The notes under the pieces were generated by a model. The model worked only from the letters and a program-made list of their open reading frames with translations, searched no databases and had not been told where the DNA came from. Positions 14,050-20,236 of a stretch of 20,236 nt of DNA are shown in pieces (position 1 is the stretch's first letter; each line of letters starts with the position of its first letter). The position numbers and the translations under genes were made by a program. This stretch comes from an uncultured Oscillospiraceae bacterium (GTDB lineage Bacteria; Bacillota; Clostridia; Oscillospirales; Oscillospiraceae). The stretch covers positions 1-20,236 of the forward strand of contig CALDMA010000265.1 of the NCBI GenBank assembly GCA_937915075.1, read 5' to 3'.

Positions 14050-14442
14050 ATGAACTACTGCAAAATCAACGGCAAGGCGTTCGACGTCACCGTCGCCATC
14101 TCGGACATCGAGGAATCCTTCAACGTCCTCGATGGTTCCAACGCCGGGCGCGTCATGTCCGGCCGGATGATCCGCGATATCATCGGTACGTACATCGGCC
14201 ACAAGATCACGTTTTTCAACGGCAAGAGCAACGCAGACTTTGACGCTCTGTGGGATTACCTCATCGAGCACAGCGTAGACGACTACGTCACCCTTGAGGC
14301 AGCGGACGGGCAGAAGTCGATTTCATATCAGGCGTACTACACGAGCGGCACGCGCTCGCTCAGAAGTGCGGCGGACGGCACCAACGTATGGGACGAGATC
14401 GAGATCAACTTCGTCCCGATGGACGCGCAGGTGAAGCCATGA
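14050..14442 (+). CDS. Small tail-tip protein following the tape measure
   Basis: A 130-residue protein of a type that often follows the tape measure in clostridial phages: MNYCKINGKAFDVTVAISDIEESFN at its start, GTYIGHKITFFNGKSNADFD in the middle and WDEIEINFVPMDAQVKP at its end. It is predicted beta-rich. By position it may be the small distal-tail component between tape measure and hub, but no enzymatic motif is visible. ATG 14050 follows GGAGGGG. It overlaps the next gene as ATGA at 14439-14442. The family function is not established to my knowledge. Confidence 0.65.
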   Translation: MNYCKINGKAFDVTVAISDIEESFNVLDGSNAGRVMSGRMIRDIIGTYIGHKITFFNGKSNADFDALWDYLIEHSVDDYVTLEAADGQKSISYQAYYTSGTRSLRSAADGTNVWDEIEINFVPMDAQVKP

Positions 14443-15890
14443 GCACATCAAAAATCGTCTACAAGGATATTGCGCCGGGAGCCGCGGGTAACGCGACCGT
14501 CGCCACCAGCTCAGAAAATGGGTTTTCCTCCCCCACTGAGCTGGTCGGCGACGGCACGACAGCGGCGCTTGCTACGCTGGAACTAAATCAATGGGCTTTG
14601 GACGGCTCACGGGGCGTCCATAACGGACAGACGGTTTCTTTTTGGTCGTCGGCCATGTCCGGCGCAGACTGCGCTTTTGAAAACGTGCCCGTTATCACGA
14701 TCACATTTTCGCAGGCGTATTCGTCCGTCGGCGTAACGCTTATGTCCGATTTTCCCGGCCGACCGTCGCTTGTGAATATCGCGTGGTATCAGGGGACGAC
14801 GCTAAAGATAAGCAAAGATTTTGCTGTGACGTCCGATATTCAGTTTTGCGAGCAGACAGTCGTCGCGTTTGACAAGATCGTCCTGACGATCAAAAAAACG
14901 TGGCTGCCGCGGCGGTATGCGAGGCTTACCGGAATCGTCTTCGGCGTCATCCGCGAATTTGGCATGGAGGAGTTGCGCAACGTCCAGATCGTGCAGGAAA
15001 TGCACCCAGTCGGCGTCGAGCTGCCGACCTCCACCATGACGTGGACACTGGATAACCGAGCGAATGTTGCGTATCTCTTTCAGGAGAAGCAGCCGGTCGA
15101 GGCATGGACGGACAATCATCTTATCGGCGTGTACTACATCAACCAGTCCGCGAGATCGTCGACAAGCGTTTATAAAATCGACTGCAAGGACTCGCTCGGC
15201 GTGCTGGACGACGCGGCTTTTGCTGGCGGCGTCTACACCGAAAAATCCGCCAAGACACTCTTTACGGAGATCGTCGGCGACGACTTCGACGTCGACTTTG
15301 GCACGGTCGCGGACGTCAACCTCTCCGGCATCATCCAAGCCACGACAAAGCGGGCTGCTTTGCAGCAGGTGCTTTTTGCGTGGGGCGTGTGTGCGGCGAC
15401 GGATGGCGGGTACGAAATCCGCGTCTTTACCCTCGACGACACAACAGAGGTCATCGGCGAGGGCAGAACCTACCAAGGCGCAACGGTCACGACGGACGCG
15501 CTCGTCACGTCGGTTTCGGTTACCGCTCATTCCTACGCCGAGGACGCCAATGGCGGCGTGGAGATCGGCGGAAAGAAGTACACCGACACGCAGACGGTAT
15601 ATACCGTGACAAATCCCAACGTCACGGCAAACACGAAGTCGAACGAAAAAAAGGTGACTGACGCGACGCTTGTCTCTCCGGCCATCGGCCAGACGACCGC
15701 GCAGCGCGTCTATGACTACTACGCAAAACGAGATCAGGCCAACGCGAAGATCGTGCTTGACGGTGAAATCCTCGGCGATTGCGTCACCGTCCCCACACCG
15801 TGGGGCACGACCGTGACGGGCAATATCGCCAAAATGGAGATCACGCTATCAAACACCGTCGCCGCAAGCCTGACGCTGGCAGGTGCGTAA
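14439..15890 (+). CDS. Baseplate hub / tail-associated protein
   Basis: A 483-residue protein in the position of the siphophage hub or tail-associated protein. Residues 1-150 form a beta-rich N-terminal domain (VGDGTTAALATLELNQW, then GVTLMSDFPGRPSLVNIAWY) of a carbohydrate-binding-like kind. Residues 165 onward (FGMEELRNVQIVQEMHPVGV, ELPTSTMTWTLDN, HLIGVYYINQSARSS and YKIDCKDSLGVLDD) look like the gp27/Tal-type hub core. No peptidase or lysozyme motif is seen. ATG 14439 is preferred to ATG 14388, which would begin inside the preceding gene without a ribosome site and with a meaningless 17-residue extension. It should form the ring through which the tube contacts the adhesins. Confidence 0.7.
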   Translation: MSTSKIVYKDIAPGAAGNATVATSSENGFSSPTELVGDGTTAALATLELNQWALDGSRGVHNGQTVSFWSSAMSGADCAFENVPVITITFSQAYSSVGVTLMSDFPGRPSLVNIAWYQGTTLKISKDFAVTSDIQFCEQTVVAFDKIVLTIKKTWLPRRYARLTGIVFGVIREFGMEELRNVQIVQEMHPVGVELPTSTMTWTLDNRANVAYLFQEKQPVEAWTDNHLIGVYYINQSARSSTSVYKIDCKDSLGVLDDAAFAGGVYTEKSAKTLFTEIVGDDFDVDFGTVADVNLSGIIQATTKRAALQQVLFAWGVCAATDGGYEIRVFTLDDTTEVIGEGRTYQGATVTTDALVTSVSVTAHSYAEDANGGVEIGGKKYTDTQTVYTVTNPNVTANTKSNEKKVTDATLVSPAIGQTTAQRVYDYYAKRDQANAKIVLDGEILGDCVTVPTPWGTTVTGNIAKMEITLSNTVAASLTLAGA

Positions 15891-15893
15891 CGA

Positions 15894-17087
15894 ATGAGCA
15901 CAGTAACAAACTACGCTTACACGGGAGCAAAGCAAACCGTTACCCTTAAGCCCGGCCGCTACAAGCTGGAATGCTGGGGCGCGCAGGGCGGCTATCGCAG
16001 CAGCACGTCCTACGGCGGCCTCGGCGGGTACAGCGTCGGCGAAATCTCGCTCGAGAAGCAAACCACCCTGTATGTCTACGTCGGCGGCTCCGGCAATACG
16101 GGCAAGACAAACGGCGGCTTTAACGGCGGCGGCAAACGCTCGACATACAACGGCGGCGGCGGCGCGACGGATATTCGCGTCGGCACAGACAGTTTGTATG
16201 CCCGCGTCATCGTAGCGGGCGGCGGCGGCTCTGACGGCGCGACGAACAAAAACGGCATGTACGGAGGCGGCGAGACGGGCGGCACGGCGACGCAAAGCTA
16301 CGGCTCAGGCGGTGGCGGCGGCACGCAGGCGGCCGGAGGCACGGGCGGCAGCGGAAACGCCGGAACATTCGGCCAAGGCGGCGAGGGAAAGGCGGCGAGC
16401 AGCGGCTATGCTGGCGCAGGCGGCGGCGGATGGTACGGCGGCGGCGGCTCTTACCCGGACGGCTCCGGCGATGACGACCGCGGCGGCGGTGGTGGTTCCG
16501 GCTTTGTCTGGACAGGCTCCAACGCCCCGAGCGGCTATCTGCTCGGCGCGGCGTATTATCTGACCAACGCCAGCACCAAGGCGGGCAACACGTCGTTTAC
16601 CGCGCCCGGCGGGGCGGCTGAAACAGGACACTCCGGCGATGGCTACGCGCGAATTACCTGCCTCGAGCTGTACAAGCAAGTTCCTGACGCTCCTGCAAAC
16701 TTCCGGCAGACGGCAAAGGACTATTTTAGCCTTTCCCTCGCGTGGGGCGCGGTCGAATGTACAGGCTACAAGCTGTACAGGGACGGGACGCTTATCTCCA
16801 CACAAACCGGCACGACGTACACGGATTCAAGCGTCGAGCCCAACAACACATACACCTACAAGCTCGTCGCCTATAACTCCGAGGGCGACAGCGACCCGAC
16901 GACGATCTCTGCAAAAACAAGCGAGGGCTTCGTCGTTAAGATTTTTGAGATCACTTCGGCGGCTTTTGCCCCGAATCCGGTCAATATCAACAGCGCAACC
17001 AAATTATCCGTAGAGGTCACGGAGGCGGTCAAGATCCTTGAGCCGTACTATTACTACTCCGGCGACATCTACGCTGGCGAGGTGTAA
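15894..17087 (+). CDS. Adhesin with ALK-type glycine-rich domain, FN3 domain and C-terminal tag
   Basis: A 397-residue modular tail adhesin. Residues 5-255 match the glycine-rich domain seen in ALK/LTK receptors and many bacterial surface proteins: KLECWGAQGG at 24-33, LYVYVGGSG near 59, NGGGGATDIRVG at 86-97, RVIVAGGGGSDG, and GGGGWYGGGGSY at 176-187. Residues about 263-342 form a fibronectin type III domain (PDAPANFRQTAKDYFSLSLA, then NTYTYKLVAYNSEG). Residues 350-375 carry a PNPV module and the end is YYYYSGDIYAGEV. Poly-glycine parts may pack as polyglycine II helices, as in phage S16-type adhesins. A receptor-binding role is likely but inferred. Confidence 0.85.
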   Translation: MSTVTNYAYTGAKQTVTLKPGRYKLECWGAQGGYRSSTSYGGLGGYSVGEISLEKQTTLYVYVGGSGNTGKTNGGFNGGGKRSTYNGGGGATDIRVGTDSLYARVIVAGGGGSDGATNKNGMYGGGETGGTATQSYGSGGGGGTQAAGGTGGSGNAGTFGQGGEGKAASSGYAGAGGGGWYGGGGSYPDGSGDDDRGGGGGSGFVWTGSNAPSGYLLGAAYYLTNASTKAGNTSFTAPGGAAETGHSGDGYARITCLELYKQVPDAPANFRQTAKDYFSLSLAWGAVECTGYKLYRDGTLISTQTGTTYTDSSVEPNNTYTYKLVAYNSEGDSDPTTISAKTSEGFVVKIFEITSAAFAPNPVNINSATKLSVEVTEAVKILEPYYYYSGDIYAGEV

Positions 17088-17089
17088 AT

Positions 17090-17992
17090 ATGGCAATCAA
17101 AACAGTCCGCGCACAAGTTAATGGCACATGGCATACCCTGACGCTTAACTCGTCAACGGGCAAATACGAGGCATCGATCACAGCGCCCGGAAAGACGTCC
17201 TATAACCAGAGCGGCGGGTACTACAACGTCAAGGTCGAGGCCACCAACACGGCAGGCACGACCGCGTCGGCAGATGCGTCGACGCTTTCGGGCTTAAAGC
17301 TCTACGTCAAAGAGCGCATCGCTCCGGTCATCACGATCGTCTCCCCGTCCTCCGGTGCGTATGTGTCCAACAACAAGCAGCCGGTCGTGTTTACCATCAC
17401 GGACGAGGCGGAAGGCTCCGGCGTTGATCTGACGTCGCTTGTCGTCAAGCTTGACGGCACAGCGGTCGCAGCGGCGACGCTGACCAATACGGCCGTCACA
17501 AACGGATACAGCGTGACGTACACGCCAGCGTCTGCCCTTAGTGACGGCTCCCACACGGTCACGGTCGACTGCAAAGACCACGACGGCAACAGTGCAACGC
17601 AGAAGTCCACGACGTACACGGTCGACACCGTCCCGCCGACGCTCAACATCACGGCTCCGGTGGACAACCTCATTACAAATAACTCGTCGCTGACCGTCGC
17701 AGGTACGACAAACGACGCGACCTCGTCGCCGGTCACGATCAAGGTCAAGTTAAACGGCGTCGATCAGGGCGCGGTCACGGTCGGCACGGGCGGCGCGTTT
17801 ACGAAGGCGATCACGCTTGCCGAAGGCTCGAACACCATCGTCGTCACCGCGACAGATGCGGCGGGCAAGGTGTCCACGGTCACGCGCACGGTCACGCTTG
17901 ATACCTCCGTCCCCGTTATCAAATCTGCGACGATTACGCCGAACCCGGTCGACGCAGGTAAAACGATGGTCATCTCGGTCACAATCGAATGA
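17090..17992 (+). CDS. Ig-like array tail fibre protein
   Basis: A 300-residue protein built of bacterial Ig-like beta-sandwiches. Domain 1 covers 1-75 (VRAQVNGTWHTLTLN start). Domain 2 covers about 79-180 (PVITIVSPSSGAYVSNNKQP start, SHTVTVDCKDHDGNSA end). Domain 3 covers about 182-270 (PPTLNITAPVDNLITNNSS start, EGSNTIVVTATDAAGKVS end). The final 25 residues (PVIKSATITPNPVDAGKTMV) are a PNPV module like that in the preceding adhesin. Ig arrays of this type stalk out or stiffen fibres and often bind sugars weakly. It overlaps the next gene as ATGA and begins 2 bases after the previous stop, so all three form one translational unit. Confidence 0.8.
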   Translation: MAIKTVRAQVNGTWHTLTLNSSTGKYEASITAPGKTSYNQSGGYYNVKVEATNTAGTTASADASTLSGLKLYVKERIAPVITIVSPSSGAYVSNNKQPVVFTITDEAEGSGVDLTSLVVKLDGTAVAAATLTNTAVTNGYSVTYTPASALSDGSHTVTVDCKDHDGNSATQKSTTYTVDTVPPTLNITAPVDNLITNNSSLTVAGTTNDATSSPVTIKVKLNGVDQGAVTVGTGGAFTKAITLAEGSNTIVVTATDAAGKVSTVTRTVTLDTSVPVIKSATITPNPVDAGKTMVISVTIE

Positions 17993-18666
17993 GCACGCAG
18001 GAGATCACCGTCTCTCTCCCGTCCGATATTGTGTATGTCTCCGGTACGGTAAACGGGAAGGCGTACACATGGACGCTGGTAGGTGCGGCATGGCAGGCAA
18101 TCGCAGACAGGGCAAGCGACGACACGTACCTCGTCGTCCTGACCGCCATCAACAGCGCCGGAACAAGCACAAACTTTGAGTTTACGCTCTACTACGGCCT
18201 GTTGAAGCTCATCACCGACCGAACGCAAGCGGATGTTGACCGCGTCGCATCGCTCGCCCAAAAGGGCTACGGATCGATGACCGACGCAGAGAAAACCGAG
18301 TGGAACGCGGGGCTAAAGGGCGCGTACAACGCCACCGACCTAAACCGCGTCGGCTCTGCGGTAAACTACGTCGCAGGGCGGCTGAACGCACAGGGCTACG
18401 CCGTGACGGTCAGCCCAAAAATCGACTGGACGGTTACGGACATCCCCACGCCCGCGCAGCTGACCGCGTATCTCGCCGATGTGGCGACGATTCGCGCAGC
18501 CCTTGCGGTGTACGCAGACACGCCGGAAACCCCGGCAGACATGGAAAAATTGACCTTTGCCGAAGCGAACGACATCGAGCGAATCCTGCTCGACGTCGAC
18601 GCGCTTATCACCAACATGATGGCGGCATGGTACTACACCGGAGAGCTGTACTCCGGGGAAGTTTAG
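17989..18666 (+). CDS. Tail fibre protein with beta N-terminus and helical C-terminus
   Basis: A 225-residue protein. Residues 1-68 are beta-rich (TQEITVSLPSDIVYVSGTVNG; NSAGTSTNFEFTLYYG). Residues 70-215 are helical: DRTQADVDRVASLAQKGYGS, then LKGAYNATDLNRVGSAVNYV, PTPAQLTAYLADVATIRAAL and DMEKLTFAEANDIERILLDV. This helical block recurs in Firmicutes phage tail proteins, to my recollection, without a defined function. The C-terminus WYYTGELYSGEV matches the end of the adhesin at 15894-17087. The stop TAG overlaps an AGGAGGT ribosome site. The protein may be the structural partner that ties the Ig stalk to the next fibre. Confidence 0.75.
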   Translation: MSTQEITVSLPSDIVYVSGTVNGKAYTWTLVGAAWQAIADRASDDTYLVVLTAINSAGTSTNFEFTLYYGLLKLITDRTQADVDRVASLAQKGYGSMTDAEKTEWNAGLKGAYNATDLNRVGSAVNYVAGRLNAQGYAVTVSPKIDWTVTDIPTPAQLTAYLADVATIRAALAVYADTPETPADMEKLTFAEANDIERILLDVDALITNMMAAWYYTGELYSGEV

Positions 18667-18679
18667 GAGGTTAAGCGCT

Positions 18680-19219
18680 TTGGAAATATGGAAGCCGATT
18701 AAAGGCTATGAAAACCGCTACTGGATAAGCAGCGAGGGCAGAGTGAGACGAGCCTCGTATGTTGACACAATCGGAAGAACCAAGAAAGAGCGCATCCTCC
18801 GAGCAACCGTCAGCGGAAACGGTTACGAAAAAGTCGGCCTGACCAAGAACGGAGTCAAAGCAACAAAATTGGTGCACCGGCTCGTCGGAGAGGCGTTTTT
18901 GGAAAACCCTGAGAATTTACCAATGATCAACCACAAAGACGAGAACAAGCGCAACAACAATGCTGAAAACCTCGAGTGGTGCGACAGTACGTACAACAAC
19001 AATTACGGGACGTGCAGCTATCGGCAGGCGCGAACAAAAGGCTGGAAAGTTGCTCAGTTCCTGCCGTCTGGTGAATTTGTTTGTGACTACTACAGCATTA
19101 TGGAGGCTTCGCGCCGGGCGAATGTTTCGGCCGGCTCGATTTGTCAGAGTTTAACGCTTGGAAAGCCTACAAATGGTTTTCTCTGGAAAGATACAAAGGA
19201 GGTAAAAGTTTATGCGTGA
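18680..19219 (+). CDS. Homing endonuclease: NUMOD4-HNH-NUMOD1
   Basis: A 179-residue free-standing homing endonuclease. Residues 1-45 are NUMOD4 (EIWKPIKGYENRYWISSEGRVRR), and this start requires the TTG codon at 18680, which has AGGAGGT at 18665-18671. HNH residues lie in LVHRLVGEAF (about 64-73) and INHKDENKRNNNAENLEW (83-100). NUMOD1, a DNA-reading helix-turn-helix repeat, spans about 124-170 (VAQFLPSGEFVCDYYS, then ASRRANVSAGSICQSLTLG). All core HNH residues appear intact. The gene lies between two tail fibre genes, overlaps the downstream one by 8 bases and supplies its ribosome site. It should cut alleles lacking it; activity is inferred. Confidence 0.9.
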   Translation: MEIWKPIKGYENRYWISSEGRVRRASYVDTIGRTKKERILRATVSGNGYEKVGLTKNGVKATKLVHRLVGEAFLENPENLPMINHKDENKRNNNAENLEWCDSTYNNNYGTCSYRQARTKGWKVAQFLPSGEFVCDYYSIMEASRRANVSAGSICQSLTLGKPTNGFLWKDTKEVKVYA

Positions 19220-20236
19220 TCGTGTTCCCAGCTATCCGGGACGTGTAAAGCTCACGCCCGTCTCCGGACAGACCAACACATACGATATGGTGCGCGCCGA
19301 CAGCCCGACGCAGGAGGGCACCCCGCTCAACAAAGACACCCTGCTCAAGGACACCACAGCAGCCGCACTCGGTCTGACGGGTGATCCGACGGTGGATGAG
19401 GCGTTCAATGTGTCGGTTCTTTTGCAGAAAGACGGCGCGCCGACAACCTCCACAGTCGGCGGCCTCGGCCAACGTTGCTGGGACTACACCAACAATCAGC
19501 TTTATGTGTGCACCAAAATCAGCGGCAACACGTACACGTGGACGCCGGTAACGACAGGAGTCATGTACAAACAGTCTCTCGTTACAGAAATCATTGACAG
19601 CAGTACAACGTGGACAGCTCCGGCAAACGTAATAGGGCAACAGTTCGACGTGCTGCTGTTTGGTGGTGGCGGTGGCGGCGGCAGTTCCGCAGATCGTATG
19701 CGGGGTTGCCCCGGCGGCTGTGGCGGACACATGGCTCATGAGGTTCTGACCGTGGCGGCAGGAACCGCCATCCCTGTTACAATAGGTGCAGCCGGTTCAA
19801 GTGGATCAACTAACGGCGGCACGGGCGGTACCACTGCCTTCGGCACATTGCTCTCCGCCGCGGGAGGCTCTGGGGGCGGCTCTTCCGGAAACGGAGGTAG
19901 TGGCGGTGGTGGCGGTGCCGGACATCTTGGTGGTTATGCTGGTACATATGGCGGAGGTGGTGGCGGTGGCGGAAACTACTATAGTGACGGATCTCCGACC
20001 CCAGGCGGGAACGGCGGTACATATGGTGGCGGTGGTGGTTGCGGAGGCGGCACGAGCGCCGGAACGCCCGGTACTGCGGGAAGTAACCTCTGCGGTGCTG
20101 GTGGCACAACCGGAAACGCAGGTGCAAACGGAACAAACACAACAGCACTCAACCTTGACTTTACAGGGACAGGAAAGGGCGGCAGCGGAGGCGCAAATGC
20201 CACTAGACGCGGCGGTGGCGGCGGTGGTGGCGGCTA
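19212..20236 (+). CDS. Glycine-rich tail fibre/receptor-binding protein, cut by window end
   Basis: An open reading frame running off the window (341 complete codons seen, no stop). Residues 1-110 form a typical prophage fibre start (RDRVPSYPGRVKLTPVSGQ, then SPTQEGTPLNKDTLL and RCWDYTNNQLYVCTKI). From about residue 130 comes a glycine-rich tail domain introduced by STTWTAPANVIGQQFDVLLF, then GGGGGGGSS and many GGxGG stretches, broken by Tyr, Asn, Cys and Ser. This resembles the phage Gly-rich adhesin type (WTAP start) and is a different kind from the ALK-like one at 15894. It likely binds the host receptor. ATG 19212 has AAAGGAGGT 8 bases upstream, lying inside the endonuclease gene. Confidence 0.85.
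   Translation, partial: MRDRVPSYPGRVKLTPVSGQTNTYDMVRADSPTQEGTPLNKDTLLKDTTAAALGLTGDPTVDEAFNVSVLLQKDGAPTTSTVGGLGQRCWDYTNNQLYVCTKISGNTYTWTPVTTGVMYKQSLVTEIIDSSTTWTAPANVIGQQFDVLLFGGGGGGGSSADRMRGCPGGCGGHMAHEVLTVAAGTAIPVTIGAAGSSGSTNGGTGGTTAFGTLLSAAGGSGGGSSGNGGSGGGGGAGHLGGYAGTYGGGGGGGGNYYSDGSPTPGGNGGTYGGGGGCGGGTSAGTPGTAGSNLCGAGGTTGNAGANGTNTTALNLDFTGTGKGGSGGANATRRGGGGGGGG

Noticed and set aside
16084..16500. GGC-rich DNA repeats that might be a CRISPR or tandem-repeat array
   Set aside because: They are glycine codons in frame within the adhesin, without regular spacers or conserved repeat units.
1..20236. tRNA genes, attachment sites, integrase or CRISPR arrays
   Set aside because: None was recognised by reading both strands; nearly all sequence is accounted for by coding regions.

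Overview
The window is the structural (late) half of a tailed-phage or prophage genome, most likely a siphovirus of a Clostridia-type Firmicutes host. The evidence is the gene order, strong AGGAGG-type Shine-Dalgarno sites, ATGA stop/start overlaps, SPP1-like packaging and portal proteins, Gp15-type tail chaperones, a YjcQ-like protein and fairly GC-rich coding DNA. All three stop codons are used, so the code is standard. No integrase, repressor, replication, lysis or host gene is present, so free phage and prophage cannot be told apart.

Layout: 1-129 is a leader with a candidate promoter and stem-loop. 130-1786 holds the small and large terminase. 1783-2238 is a free-standing HNH/AP2 homing-type endonuclease fitted between terminase and portal. 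2235-5329 holds the portal and a minor capsid protein whose C-terminus is a polymorphic-toxin type 50 (Ntox50-like) domain. 5322-5839 holds a small very acidic protein and a YjcQ-like protein, closed by a strong UUCG-loop terminator. 5954-7686 holds the scaffold and a major capsid protein with a C-terminal Ig-like (BIG2) domain. 7705-9436 holds four head-tail joining and tail-completion proteins. 9438-10966 holds the tail tube protein, a hairpin and two tail assembly chaperones. 10997-11653 (minus) is a moron encoding a zinc ribbon/transmembrane/OB-fold protein with its own promoter and terminator. 11731-15890 holds the tape measure with five 58-residue hydrophobic repeats, a small tail-tip protein and a baseplate-hub-like protein. 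15894-18666 holds three modular adhesin/fibre genes (ALK-type glycine-rich plus FN3, Ig-like array, helical tail-fibre protein). 18680-19219 is a second HNH endonuclease (NUMOD4-HNH-NUMOD1). 19212-end is a glycine-rich tail fibre cut by the window edge.

How it works together: terminase and portal package DNA into a shell of scaffold and capsid protein. The connector set joins it to a non-contractile tail, and a variable set of secreted-like adhesins decorates the tip. Superimposed on this standard backbone are cargo elements: two homing endonucleases, a toxin domain carried on a virion protein, and a reverse-strand moron. The most interesting unit is 4922-5888. Inside the minor capsid gene, just before the toxin domain, lies a near-consensus extended -10 promoter. 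It would drive the acidic candidate immunity gene and the YjcQ-like gene up to their own terminator, independently of late transcription.
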